A stretch of 64,000 nucleotides of DNA from Aquabacterium sp. (GTDB lineage: Bacteria; Pseudomonadota; Gammaproteobacteria; Burkholderiales; Burkholderiaceae_C): NCBI RefSeq assembly GCF_016234775.1, contig NZ_JACRAH010000062.1:1-64000 (forward strand). Reading direction: 5' to 3'. The notes under the pieces are model-generated. The model was not told the origin of the DNA, made no database searches, and saw nothing but the letters and a program-made list of their open reading frames with translations. Shown here in pieces: positions 46,681 to 55,675 of this stretch. The position numbers and the translations under genes were made by a program. Position 1 is the first letter of the stretch. Each line of letters begins with the position of its first letter.

Positions 46681-47211
46681 ATGCAAAGCTACATCCGCTT
46701 GATGGATGCGGTGTCGCGTTGGTGCGGCAATCTGGCATCCTGGGCCCTGTTTGCCGCCTGCCTGATCAGCGCGGGCAACGCCACCTTGCGTTATGCCTTC
46801 AACATCGGCTCCAACTCCTGGCTGGAGGTGCAGTGGTACCTGTTCGGCATGGCCGTGTTTGCAGGGGCGCCCATGCTGCTCAAGCTCAATGAGCACGTCC
46901 GTGTGGACGTGGTCTATGGCGGGCGCTCTGGCCGCACCAAGGCCTGGATCGATCTGCTGGGCATCCTGTTCGTGTTGTTGCCGCTTTGTTTGACCGTGGC
47001 CTGGCTGGCCTGGCCTTTTGTGGCGGAGTCCTTCGCGCAGCATGAGGTCTCGCCCAGTGCGGGTGGCCTGATCCGCTGGCCCATCAAACTGGCGATCCCG
47101 CTGGGTTTCACGCTGTTGGCCTTGCAGGGCCTCTCTGAATTGTTCAAGCGTGTGGGCTACCTGCGTGGTACGTCCAACCTCGATCTGCATTACGAGAGGC
47201 CGCTGCAATGA
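46681..47211 (+). CDS. TRAP transporter small permease (DctQ-type)
   Basis: A 176-residue four-helix membrane subunit (about 15-35, 45-65, 85-105 and 130-150). NATLRYAFNIGSNSWLEVQWYLFG and LKLNEHVRVDVVYG are the family motif region. The ATG at 46681 has AAGG 9 bp upstream; a TTG three codons earlier (46672) is possible. The stop overlaps the large permease start (ATGA). Confidence 0.9.
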   Translation: MQSYIRLMDAVSRWCGNLASWALFAACLISAGNATLRYAFNIGSNSWLEVQWYLFGMAVFAGAPMLLKLNEHVRVDVVYGGRSGRTKAWIDLLGILFVLLPLCLTVAWLAWPFVAESFAQHEVSPSAGGLIRWPIKLAIPLGFTLLALQGLSELFKRVGYLRGTSNLDLHYERPLQ

Positions 47212-48758
47212 TCGAGATGCAACATCTGGCGCCGGTCATGTTCGGCTCGCTGGTCCTGGCGATGTTGATCGGCTTCCCGGTCGCCTTCACCTTGGGTGGC
47301 CTTGGGTTGGGCTTCGGCTTCTTTGCGGTGTCGCAAGGCTTCTTCCCCGAAGCCTTCATGTCGAACTTGCCGCTGCGTTTGTTCGGCATCGTCTCCAACG
47401 AGTTGCTGCTGTCCATTCCCTTCTTCACCTTCATGGGTGCCATCCTGGAGCGATGTGGTCTGGCGGAGGATCTGCTCGAAGGAACGGGGCAACTGTTCGG
47501 CAGCAAGCCGGGTGGCCTGGGCTTTGCCGTGATCATCGTGGGGGCCATTCTGGGCGCCATCACGGGCACGGTGGCCGCCAGCGTGATCGCCATGGGTGTG
47601 ATCTCGCTGCCCGTCATGATGCGCAACGGCTACAACATGCGCTACGCCACGGGTGTGATCGCCGCCTCGGGCACGATCACCCAGCTCATTCCGCCATCGC
47701 TGGTGCTGGTGGTGCTGGCTGACCAGTTGGGCCGCTCCGTGGGCGACATGTACCGTGGTGCCATCGGCCCGTCCATCATGCAGACGGGCATCTTCCTGCT
47801 GTTCACGCTGGGTGTGGCGATCCTCCGTCCGCAGTGGGTGCCGCCCCTGCCGGAAGAGGCACGCACCGAGCGGGGCTGGGCGCTGTTCAAGCGCGTGATG
47901 TGGGGCATGCTGCCGTCCGTCGTGCTGATCTTCCTGGTGCTGGGCACGCTCTTCATGGGCCTGGCCACACCGACGGAAGCGGGGGCACTCGGCGCCATCG
48001 GTGGCATGGTGCTGGCTGCGCTGCACCGTCGGCTTACGCTGTCGCTCATCTGGCAGGCCATGGATTCGACCATGCGCGTCACGGCCATGGTCATCTTCAT
48101 CCTGCTGGGCTCCAGCGTGTTCTCGCTGGTGTTCCAGGGCGTGGACGGCAACAAGTGGATCGAAGATCTGCTGTCGAATCTGCCAGGGGGGCCTGTGGGC
48201 TTCCTGATCGTGGTGAACATCTTCGTGTTCTTCCTGGCCTTTTTCCTGGACTTCTTCGAGATCGCTTTCATCATCGTGCCGCTGCTGGCGCCGGTGGCCG
48301 AGAAGCTGGGCATCGATCTGGTGTGGTTCGGTGTGCTCTTGTGCGTGAACATGCAGACCAGCTTCATGCACCCACCCTTTGGCTTCGCCCTGTTCTACCT
48401 GCGCGGCATTGCCGACCAGATTTTCAAGAACAAGGCCATCGAGCGGCCCATCGAGTCCAGGGACATTTACCTGGGGGCGATGCCCTGGGTGGTGATGCAA
48501 TTGATGTTGGTTGCGGTCGTGATTTTCTGGCCCGAGTCCGTGACCTACTGGTTGGACAAGGAGCAGAAGGTCAACGTCGACGACGTGAAGATCGAGATGC
48601 AGATCGAGGACACGTCAGCGCCCGAGCCTGAGGCATCGGCGGGCAGTGGTGCGTCGGCCGTGGATGGCAGCATTGATCAGGTGAGCATGCCGGTTCCGGA
48701 TGCGACGCCTGACGATGACCCGACCAAAGCGGTGAAGGACGCGATCAACGCGAAGTGA
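47208..48758 (+). CDS. TRAP transporter large permease (DctM-type, extended C-terminus)
   Basis: A 516-residue membrane protein with about 12 helices; SIPFFTFMGAILERCG and ITGTVAASVIAMGVISLPVMM are the large-permease signatures of the branch linked to TakP/keto-acid binding proteins. The last 60-70 residues form a hydrophilic acidic tail (TSAPEPEASAGSGASAVDG and DDDPTKAVKDAI), longer than typical. It is downstream of the small permease and probably works with the binding protein at 49352-50434. Confidence 0.9.
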   Translation: MIEMQHLAPVMFGSLVLAMLIGFPVAFTLGGLGLGFGFFAVSQGFFPEAFMSNLPLRLFGIVSNELLLSIPFFTFMGAILERCGLAEDLLEGTGQLFGSKPGGLGFAVIIVGAILGAITGTVAASVIAMGVISLPVMMRNGYNMRYATGVIAASGTITQLIPPSLVLVVLADQLGRSVGDMYRGAIGPSIMQTGIFLLFTLGVAILRPQWVPPLPEEARTERGWALFKRVMWGMLPSVVLIFLVLGTLFMGLATPTEAGALGAIGGMVLAALHRRLTLSLIWQAMDSTMRVTAMVIFILLGSSVFSLVFQGVDGNKWIEDLLSNLPGGPVGFLIVVNIFVFFLAFFLDFFEIAFIIVPLLAPVAEKLGIDLVWFGVLLCVNMQTSFMHPPFGFALFYLRGIADQIFKNKAIERPIESRDIYLGAMPWVVMQLMLVAVVIFWPESVTYWLDKEQKVNVDDVKIEMQIEDTSAPEPEASAGSGASAVDGSIDQVSMPVPDATPDDDPTKAVKDAINAK

Positions 48759-48801
48759 CATCCGTCGCTGGCGGCTCAAACAAGTGGCGCCGCTGAAACG
48801 A

Positions 48802-48834
48802 AAAAGGCCTCCCTGTACGCGGAGGCCTTTTTTT
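48802..48834. terminator. Bidirectional intrinsic terminator
   Basis: AAAAAGGCCTCC and GGAGGCCTTTTTTT form a strong stem with A- and T-runs on both sides. It serves the TRAP large-permease transcript on the plus strand and the DUF454-like gene on the minus strand. Confidence 0.88.
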
Positions 48835-49193
48835 CATGTCTGAGGGGTCGTGTCGGGTGCCTGAGGCGGCAGGCGGTGCTGCCCCCTGTGCATCCACCAG
48901 CGCCAGGGCGCGCCGATGATGGGGTGGGCGGCCAGTCTGGCGCCCAGCGTGGGATTGGCCTTGAAATGCGCCCAGATGCTGACCAGCAGCAAGCCAAGGG
49001 CGGGGCTGCGTGGCACAAAGGCCAGCGCGTAAGCCAGCGCAAAGCTGGCGAAGACCACGCTCGCCGTGCGCCAGGTGCGCTGCAAGGCGTGTTCACCCCA
49101 TTGCGCATGCATGTGCAGGGCCCGCAAGGGCTGGATGCCGTGCGGCCTCCGCTGGACGGGAGGGCGACGGGCAGAGAGAGGGGCAAAGCTCAT
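48834..49193 (-). CDS. Small hydrophobic protein, possibly DUF454 (YbaN)-like
   Basis: A 119-residue protein from the ATG at 49193. One or two membrane segments (about 43-62 and 66-80) and a C-terminal FKANPTLGARLAAHPIIGAPW that resembles the YbaN tail region. Identification is uncertain. It sits alone between two terminators, separating the TRAP permease genes from their binding-protein gene. Confidence 0.6.
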   Translation of the reverse strand: MSFAPLSARRPPVQRRPHGIQPLRALHMHAQWGEHALQRTWRTASVVFASFALAYALAFVPRSPALGLLLVSIWAHFKANPTLGARLAAHPIIGAPWRWWMHRGQHRLPPQAPDTTPQT

Positions 49194-49306
49194 TGGCGGC
49201 TTTCCTGACGCGGGGGGACTACTGACCCCGGGTGAATCGACCGGTTCGATGCCGTACTTGAGCACGGACCGTGCCTGACATCATTGTCCAGCGACAAGCG
49301 TCATGC

Positions 49307-49331
49307 AAAAAGGGCCCGAAGGCCCTTTTTT
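49307..49331. terminator. Bidirectional intrinsic terminator
   Basis: AAAAAGGGCC-CGAA-GGCCCTTTTTT is a compact tetraloop hairpin with A- and T-tails, just beyond the stop of the TRAP binding-protein gene on the minus strand. Confidence 0.9.
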
Positions 49332-49351
49332 GGTGATGGATTACCCGTAAG

Positions 49352-50434
49352 TCAGAGCTTGGCAGCCTGCATGTAGCGGTCAAACGTGGCTTCGGTGAAG
49401 CGGAACCACAGATTCTGGTCGCCACGGAACTTGGCGTAATCGGCGTAAACCTTACGCCAGTTGGGGTTCTTCTCGCTCAATTCGCTGTAGATGTCCATCG
49501 AGGCCTTGAAGGCCGCGTCCATCACGGGCTTGGGGAACTGAACCAGCTGGGTCTTGGCTGCCACCAGTTGCTTGAGTGCCAGCGGATTGCGGGCGTCGTA
49601 GCGTGCCTGCATCTCGGTATGGGCGTGCGAGGCAGCGGCTTCCACCATGGCTTTGTACTCGGCGCTCAGTGCATCGTAGGCCTTCTGATTGATGAAGAAG
49701 TCCAGTTGCGGGCCACCTTCCCACCAGCCTGGGAAGTGGTAGTGAGGCGCGACCTTGTGAAAGCCCAGCTTCTGATCGTCGTAGGGGCCGACCCATTCCG
49801 CAGCATCGATCGTGCCCTTTTCCAGGGCTTGATAGATCTCGCCGCCAGGGATGTTTTGCGGGACGGCGCCCAGGCGCTCGATGACCTTGCCGGCAAAGCC
49901 GCCAATGCGCATCTTCAGGCCCTTCATGTCGTCGATCGACTTGATAGGCTTGCGGAACCAGCCGCCCATCTGCGCGCCGGTGTTGCCGCCAGGGAAGCTG
50001 ATGATGTTGTACTTGGCGTAGAACTCGCGCATCAGCTTGAGGCCATTGCCCTCGTACATCCAGGCAGACATCTGACGCGAGTTCAGGCCGAAGGGGATGG
50101 CACAACCGATGGCAAAGGTTTCGTCCTTGCCGACGAAGTAATAAGGCGCCGTGTGGGCCATCTCGACGGTGCCGTTCTGCACGCCATCGACCACGCCGAA
50201 CGCGGGCATCAGCTCGCCACCAGCGTGCACGGAAATCTGAAACTTGCCGCCGGACATCTCGGCGATCTTCTTGGTGAAGACATCAGCCGCGCCAAAGATG
50301 GTGTCCAGCGACTTGGGGAAGCTGGAAGCCAGGCGCCAGCGCACGGTGGTCTGTGCGTGAACGATGGCGGGGGCTGCACCGGCAGCCAGCACGCCGGCCA
50401 GGCCTGCGTGGTTGATGAAGGAACGGCGTTGCAT
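49352..50434 (-). CDS. TRAP substrate-binding protein (TakP/DctP-type, Tat-like signal)
   Basis: A 360-residue periplasmic binding protein. The N-terminus MQRRSFINHAGLAGVLAAGAAPAIVHAQ is a twin-arginine-type signal. The mature part WRLASSFPKSLDTIFGAADV, KMRIGGFAGKVIERLGAVPQN and PGGEIYQALEKGTIDAAEWVGPYDD matches the TakP family (2-oxoacid or lactate binding, often as calcium/sodium complex). It lies opposite in strand to the permease genes but within 600 bp, so they likely form one transporter. Confidence 0.88.
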   Translation of the reverse strand: MQRRSFINHAGLAGVLAAGAAPAIVHAQTTVRWRLASSFPKSLDTIFGAADVFTKKIAEMSGGKFQISVHAGGELMPAFGVVDGVQNGTVEMAHTAPYYFVGKDETFAIGCAIPFGLNSRQMSAWMYEGNGLKLMREFYAKYNIISFPGGNTGAQMGGWFRKPIKSIDDMKGLKMRIGGFAGKVIERLGAVPQNIPGGEIYQALEKGTIDAAEWVGPYDDQKLGFHKVAPHYHFPGWWEGGPQLDFFINQKAYDALSAEYKAMVEAAASHAHTEMQARYDARNPLALKQLVAAKTQLVQFPKPVMDAAFKASMDIYSELSEKNPNWRKVYADYAKFRGDQNLWFRFTEATFDRYMQAAKL

Positions 50435-50619
50435 GTGGGGCTCCTGAGCGTCTGAGTAACGCCTCGGATTCTAGGAGCGCTGCCAGGCTGCAACGCTTCG
50501 GCCCATGCAGGGCTTACCCGCTGGTCGCGGTCCTAGGGGGACGAACGTGGCGCGGTGCCAACGCACCAACTCGCCACGCACCAGATAAGCGCACCAGATC
50601 AGCGCGCCAACTCCCAGGA

Positions 50620-52038
50620 TCAGTGCCCGGCGATCTTCATCTTCTCGATCAGCACCGAGCCGATGGTCTTGCTGCCGTAGGTATAGGCATCGGCGCCCAC
50701 CGCCACGATTTGCTTGAACATCTCGCCCAGATGGCTGGCGATGGTGATCTCGTGCACGGGGTACTGGATCACGCCGTTTTCCACCCAGTAGCCGGCCGCA
50801 CCGCGCGAGTAATCGCCCGTCACGTAGTTGACGCCCTGGCCCATGAGTTCGGTGACGAACAAGCCGGTGCCGAGCTTCTTGAGCATGGCCTTGAGGTTGT
50901 CTTTGGGATCTGTGAGCTTGCTGTGCAGCACCAGGTTTTGCGAGCCGCCTGCGTGCCCCGTGGTACGCATGCCCAGCTTGCGTGCCGAGTAACTGCTCAG
51001 GAAGTAGCCTTGCACCACGCCGTTCTTGACCACACTGCGCTTGCGGGTGAGCACGCCTTCGTCGTCAAACGGCGCGCTGCCCTTGGCTTTGAGGATGTGC
51101 GGGTCTTCGGTGATGTTGATGTGCTTGGGGAAGACGGGCTTGCCCAGACTGTCCAGCAGGAAGGTGGACTTGCGGTACAGGGCGCCACCGCTGGTGGCTT
51201 GCACATAAGCGCCCAGCAGGCCGGCGGCCAGTGTGTTCTCAAACAGCACGGGCACTTCGCAGGTAGCGATTTTGCGGGACTTCAGGCGAGCCAGTGCGCG
51301 CTCGGCAGCGTAGCGGCCCACAGCCTCGGGGCGGGCCATGTCGCGGGCGTCGCGTTCGGAGGTGTACCAGAAGTCGCGCTGCATGTCGTTGCCACGGCCC
51401 GCAATCGGCGAGACCGACAGCGAGTGGCGCGAACTGGCGTAGCCACCACGGAAGCCGCGGCTGTTGCCGGCAAAGAAGTGCGATTGCTGCGCCGACACGC
51501 CGCCGCCTTCGGAATTGGTGATGCGCGGGTCGACGCTCAGCGCGGCCTCTTCGCAACGGCGGGCCAGTTCTGCAGCGGCCTCGGCATCCACCGCCCAGGG
51601 GTGGAACAGGTCCAGATCGCGGGTGGCGTGGCGTCCCATGGCCAGGTCTTCCACGTCGGGCAGGCCGGCCGCAGGGTCTTCTGCGGTGTAGCGGGCGATG
51701 TCGTAGGCGGCTCGCACCGTTTGCTCCAGCGCCTGGGGCGAGAAGTCGGAGGTGCTGGCGTTGCCGCGGCGTTGGCCCACGTAGACGGACACGCCGATGC
51801 TCTTGTCGCGGTTGCGCTCGACGTTCTCGAGCTTGCCCTTGCGCACGGAGACCGACAGGCCCGCGCCTTCGGACACTTCAGCCGCCGAATCGGTGGCACC
51901 CAGTTTTTTGGCGATGGCCAGGGTGTCTTCGATCAACTGCTGGAATTGCTCGCGGGTGTAGGCAAAGCCGGTGTCTTTTTCAGATGACGATTTGCCTGCG
52001 GTGGATTTTGGGGCGAGCTTGGGTGTTTTGGCGGCCAT
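50620..52038 (-). CDS. pmbA: Metalloprotease-like PmbA/TldD family protein
   Basis: A 472-residue protein that with TldD forms a zinc protease acting on microcins and the CcdA antitoxin in E. coli. It contains FAYTREQFQQLIEDTLAIAKKLG, GLSVSVRKGKLENVERNRDK and NITEDPHILKAKGSAPFDDEGV (a typical PmbA central motif), VVQGYFLSSYSARKLGM, and VTGDYSRGAAGYWVENGVI. The ATG at 52038 is chosen since the open frame upstream is antisense to yjgA. It diverges from yjgA with only 42 bp between. Confidence 0.92.
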   Translation of the reverse strand: MAAKTPKLAPKSTAGKSSSEKDTGFAYTREQFQQLIEDTLAIAKKLGATDSAAEVSEGAGLSVSVRKGKLENVERNRDKSIGVSVYVGQRRGNASTSDFSPQALEQTVRAAYDIARYTAEDPAAGLPDVEDLAMGRHATRDLDLFHPWAVDAEAAAELARRCEEAALSVDPRITNSEGGGVSAQQSHFFAGNSRGFRGGYASSRHSLSVSPIAGRGNDMQRDFWYTSERDARDMARPEAVGRYAAERALARLKSRKIATCEVPVLFENTLAAGLLGAYVQATSGGALYRKSTFLLDSLGKPVFPKHINITEDPHILKAKGSAPFDDEGVLTRKRSVVKNGVVQGYFLSSYSARKLGMRTTGHAGGSQNLVLHSKLTDPKDNLKAMLKKLGTGLFVTELMGQGVNYVTGDYSRGAAGYWVENGVIQYPVHEITIASHLGEMFKQIVAVGADAYTYGSKTIGSVLIEKMKIAGH

Positions 52039-52080
52039 TTTGTGGATGCAGTGAGAGTGCCCCCGTATCATAGCGAGGAC

Positions 52081-52722
52081 ATGAATCCGAACCATATTGA
52101 TCAAGACTCGGGGTTTGACCCTGAAGGCGACGCGCCACACGGTGCCGAATACGGCTACACCAAGCCCAGCAAGAGCATGCTCAAGCGCGAAAGCGCTGAC
52201 TTGCAGGCGCTGGGCAAACAGTTGCTGGAACTGCCCGATAGCCGTCTGAAAGACATCGACATGCCTGAGCGCCTGCGTGATGCGCTGGACGCTTGGAAGA
52301 AGACCAAGTCTTTTGAAGGCAAACGCCGGCAGTTGCAGTTCATCGGCAAGGTGATGCGTGAGGTCGATGCAGAACCCCTGCGCGAGGCCGTTGCCGCCTT
52401 CCAGTTGGGGCATGCCCGTAATGCGTTGGCGCTGCACCAGGCCGAGCGCTGGCGTGCCGAACTGTTGGCTGAGAACGACAAGGATGCGCTGCATCGCTGG
52501 GTCGAAACCTATCCGGGCACCGATCTGCAGCAACTGCGTACCCTGATCCGCAATGCCCGCAAGGATGCGGCGCTGGTGCCCGAGAAGCGCAACGGCAAGG
52601 CTTACCGCGAGATCTTCCAGTACATCAAGCAGACCATGGAATCACAGGTGGCGGTGCCGGTAACGGGCGTGCATGCCGGTGAAGATGGCATCGACGACGC
52701 TGACGACGGCGAGGACGCGTGA
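52081..52722 (+). CDS. yjgA: Ribosome-associated protein YjgA (DUF615)
   Basis: A 213-residue basic helical protein of the DUF615 family, associated with late 50S assembly in E. coli. It has SKSMLKRESADLQALGKQLLELPDSRL, KGRRRQLQFIGK-type KRRQLQFIGKVMR, and EVAIRTLIRNARKDA-type LRTLIRNARKDAAL. Its neighbour pmbA is the usual partner in proteobacteria. The stop overlaps the mog start region. Confidence 0.92.
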   Translation: MNPNHIDQDSGFDPEGDAPHGAEYGYTKPSKSMLKRESADLQALGKQLLELPDSRLKDIDMPERLRDALDAWKKTKSFEGKRRQLQFIGKVMREVDAEPLREAVAAFQLGHARNALALHQAERWRAELLAENDKDALHRWVETYPGTDLQQLRTLIRNARKDAALVPEKRNGKAYREIFQYIKQTMESQVAVPVTGVHAGEDGIDDADDGEDA

Positions 52723-53357
52723 TGAGCGAAGCGGTGTCAGCTTTCGAGCCGGTCCGCATCGGTGTTGTCTCGATCAGTGACCGCGCCAGCTCCGGCGTGT
52801 ACGAAGACAAGGGCCTGCCTGCGCTGCAGGACTGGCTGGGCAGGGCCGTGCGCAACCCGGTGAGCTGGGTGCCGCGCCTGATCGCCGATGAGCGCGAGCT
52901 GATCGCCCAGACCCTGCGCGAGCTGGTGGACCAAGAAGGCTGCCATCTGGTGCTGACCACGGGCGGCACAGGCCCCGCCTTGCGCGACGTCACGCCTGAA
53001 GCCACGCTGGATGTGGCCGACAAGGAAATGCCCGGTTTTGGCGAGCAGATGCGTCAGATCAGCCTGCGCTTCGTGCCCACGGCCATCCTGTCGCGCCAGA
53101 CTGCGGTGATCCGCAAGCAGGCCTTGATCCTGAACCTGCCTGGGCAGCCCAAGTCCATCGCCGAGACGCTGGAAGGCCTGCGCAACGAGGAAGGCCAGTC
53201 CATCGTGCCGGGTATCTTCGCGGCCGTGCCTTATTGCATCGACCTGATCGGCGGACCCTATATCGAGACCAACGCGGCCGTGTGCGACGCCTTCAGGCCT
53301 AAGTCTGCACGCCGCAGCTCAACTCCTTCATTCAGGGTGGGGGACTCCTCTTCCTGA
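52722..53357 (+). CDS. mog: Molybdopterin adenylyltransferase
   Basis: A 211-residue MogA-type enzyme activating molybdopterin with AMP before Mo insertion, needed for the nasA cofactor. It has IGVVSISDRASSGVYEDKG, VLTTGGTGPALRDVTPEAT and LNLPGQPKSIAETLEGL, all MoaB/Mog signatures. Start is the ATG at 52722, one codon after a GTG overlapping yjgA. The C-terminal 20 residues are Ser-rich. Confidence 0.92.
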   Translation: MSEAVSAFEPVRIGVVSISDRASSGVYEDKGLPALQDWLGRAVRNPVSWVPRLIADERELIAQTLRELVDQEGCHLVLTTGGTGPALRDVTPEATLDVADKEMPGFGEQMRQISLRFVPTAILSRQTAVIRKQALILNLPGQPKSIAETLEGLRNEEGQSIVPGIFAAVPYCIDLIGGPYIETNAAVCDAFRPKSARRSSTPSFRVGDSSS

Positions 53358-53423
53358 TTGATGTATTGGATGCTTTCCGGATAATCCGCGTCAACAAGAC
53401 ACGAATTTCATTCAGGAGGGCGC

Positions 53424-54647
53424 ATGAGCGCGATGTCATCCATGCTGGGCAGGGGCCGTGACAGGCGGCAACTCATCATTGCACTTTTTTGCACCATGCT
53501 GTTGCTGGCGTGGTGTGGTCTTGTCATCTATCACGTGCGTGCGCAGCATGGGCACGTGCTGGGTGATTGGTTGCTGGACTATCGGCAGGGATTTGTGCGC
53601 CGTGGCTTGATTGGCTCGATGTTGTCTGGTCTTGCCGATGTCACGCGGCTTCCAGTGACCGTGTGGGTAGGGCTGGCTCAGATTGCGCAATTTGTCGTCT
53701 TCATTTATTGCTTGTTGCGTGTGCTGTCCGGGCGATTCAAGCCATTTTGGTATGTGTTGTTGTTGCTGTCGCCGGCCACGTTGCTATTCAGCTTCTTTGA
53801 GGTGTCCGGTGTAGGACGCAAGGAAACCCTTTACTTTGCCTTGTTGACCTGGTTTGTTTTGGGGCTTGATCGTCAGCGGGTAACGGTGTTGCAGACACTG
53901 GTCTGGACCGCTGTCTCCGTGGCCATAACCCTGTCGCATGAGCTGATTCTGTTTTATGCGCCGTATTACCTAATTGCGGCCATGGGCGTGCCCAAACCGC
54001 AGCGTGCGCAAGCCTTGCGGGCGGCAGGGATCATGCTGCTGGGCTCGTGGATGGCGGGTGCGGCAGTGTTGCTGCTGGCCAAACCGCTGGACGGTCCCGC
54101 GTTCTGCGACACCCTGATGCAGTCCGGTTTGTCGTCAACGGTTTGTCAGGGCATCGTGTTGTGGAAGTTGCAGGATCTGCGCTCTTCCTTCGATGAGACC
54201 TTGCTGACCATTCGGTATTTCGGGTACCTCAAAACCTATGCCATGGCTTTGGTTCTGAGTCTGGCCCCTGTTTTTGTCTGGCTTCGTCGTTATCGTCCGG
54301 GAACGGTCCGCCTTCATCTGCGCTGGATGGTTGCAGCCTGGGCGTGGTCCAGTCTGGCATTCTTGCTGGCTGTTGATTGGGGGCGCTTCATTCAGATTCA
54401 CCTTGTTTCAGCGTTGGTAGTTCTCGCTTTGCGATTGCGTCGAAGGGATGCGACGGCGCTGGCAGCGCCGTCGGTACCACGCCTTAATGTTCCATCGACC
54501 AAGGTGCGTTGGGGCTTGGCCATCCTGTGCATGTTGCCCCCCATCTTCTGGCACATGCCGACATGTTGCGAGTCTGGGATCGGTGGTGGCGTGGCGGGCA
54601 AGGCCGAGCACGGTGTGGTCGCGATCATGCGGCTGGCCGGGCTTTAG
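53424..54647 (+). CDS. Polytopic membrane protein of unknown function
   Basis: A 407-residue protein with around nine hydrophobic helices. LLDYRQGFVRRGLIGSML near 48-65 is a charged loop seen in a family of uncharacterised glycosyltransferase/polymerase-like membrane proteins, an affiliation I hold loosely. The DNA is noticeably more T-rich than neighbours, hinting at faster evolution or transfer. The last 23 bp overlap the convergent LysR gene. Preceded by a GGAGG ribosome-binding site at good distance. Confidence 0.75.
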   Translation: MSAMSSMLGRGRDRRQLIIALFCTMLLLAWCGLVIYHVRAQHGHVLGDWLLDYRQGFVRRGLIGSMLSGLADVTRLPVTVWVGLAQIAQFVVFIYCLLRVLSGRFKPFWYVLLLLSPATLLFSFFEVSGVGRKETLYFALLTWFVLGLDRQRVTVLQTLVWTAVSVAITLSHELILFYAPYYLIAAMGVPKPQRAQALRAAGIMLLGSWMAGAAVLLLAKPLDGPAFCDTLMQSGLSSTVCQGIVLWKLQDLRSSFDETLLTIRYFGYLKTYAMALVLSLAPVFVWLRRYRPGTVRLHLRWMVAAWAWSSLAFLLAVDWGRFIQIHLVSALVVLALRLRRRDATALAAPSVPRLNVPSTKVRWGLAILCMLPPIFWHMPTCCESGIGGGVAGKAEHGVVAIMRLAGL

Positions 54648-55575
54648 CCGGCGAACTGGCGCGCAACTCCGCTTGCACCGCCTCAACGACTCGCTGGCGG
54701 AACCAAAGGTTGCCGGGGTCGTCGTCCAGCGAGGCGTTCCAGTACAGGTGCGCATCCAGCTGAGCCGCTGACAGCGGGAAGGCGTGCAAGGTGTTGTTGA
54801 AATGCTGATTGGCCACCCGGGCGTACTGCTCGGGCATGGTCAGCAGCATGTCGGTCTGGCTGACCACGCGGCAGCCTGCAAAGTAGTGCCGGCAACGCAG
54901 GCCGATCTGGCGACGCAGCCCCTGGCGGCTCAATTCGTAATCCTCCAGGCCCAGGCCTTGCCGGCGGGCAGATACCAGCACGTGTGAGGCAGCCAGGTAG
55001 GCGTCCAGCCGCAGCGGGCCCTGGCCGATCACGGGGTGATCCGCGCGTGTCACCACCACGAGTTTGTCCAGCACCAGCCGTGTGTGGCTGACTTCGTTCG
55101 GGAGGGGCAGGGCGATGTCCACGGCGGCGTCGATGCGACCTTGCCGGAGCGCATCGGCGATATCGTGCCGTTCCACCTGGATGCTGTTGACGCTGATGCC
55201 GGGCGCGTGGGCGCGGATGTGCGCCATCAGGCCGGGCAGGGTGAGCGATTCCAGGATGTCGCGCATGCCGATGGTGAACACGCGATCAGAACGGGCGGCG
55301 TCGAAGCCTTGCTGCGGGCCCTTGATGCCCGCCTGCAAGGTGCTCAGCGCCTGCCTGACCGAGGTGGTGAGGCCTCGCGCATACGGCGTGGGCACCATGC
55401 GGCGGCCTTGTCGGGTGAAGAGCGGGTCACCCAGGGTGTCGCGCAGGCGCGCCAGGGCGTGGCTGACGGCTGGCTGGCTCAGGTGCAGTTCGCGGGCCGC
55501 GGCGGTGAGCGAGCCAGTCTGCACGATGGCGTCGAACACCAGGAACAGGTTCAGATCGATCTTGTTCAGATTCAT
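54625..55575 (-). CDS. LysR-family transcriptional regulator
   Basis: A 316-residue activator/repressor. The winged helix-turn-helix (about 6-65) contains DLNLFLVFDAIVQTGSLTAAA and LHLSQPAVSHALARLR, and the substrate-binding part begins near 90. The domain order and NodD/PcpR-like start are typical. It diverges from the acyl-CoA dehydrogenase operon with 100 bp between, so it is the likely regulator. Several ATTCA repeats lie in the gap. Confidence 0.93.
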   Translation of the reverse strand: MNLNKIDLNLFLVFDAIVQTGSLTAAARELHLSQPAVSHALARLRDTLGDPLFTRQGRRMVPTPYARGLTTSVRQALSTLQAGIKGPQQGFDAARSDRVFTIGMRDILESLTLPGLMAHIRAHAPGISVNSIQVERHDIADALRQGRIDAAVDIALPLPNEVSHTRLVLDKLVVVTRADHPVIGQGPLRLDAYLAASHVLVSARRQGLGLEDYELSRQGLRRQIGLRCRHYFAGCRVVSQTDMLLTMPEQYARVANQHFNNTLHAFPLSAAQLDAHLYWNASLDDDPGNLWFRQRVVEAVQAELRASSPAKARPAA

Positions 55576-55615
55576 TTTGTGAATGTATCCGGATTCAGAT
55601 AATTCATTTGATTCA
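55570..55615. promoter_or_regulatory. ATTCA repeat array in the LysR/acyl-CoA dehydrogenase divergent region
   Basis: ATTCA occurs at 55593, 55602 and 55611, an exact 9-bp period, with another at 55570 (overlapping the lysR start) and its complement TGAAT at 55580. TGAAT-N8-ATTCA (55580-55597) forms a dyad of LysR-box size. It is the likely LysR-type operator, by position. Confidence 0.45.
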
Positions 55616-55675
55616 TTCTGTGCTGATTTCTACACTGCGCGCAGCAAAGACTGACCGTCAGAAAGAGAGCAGCCC

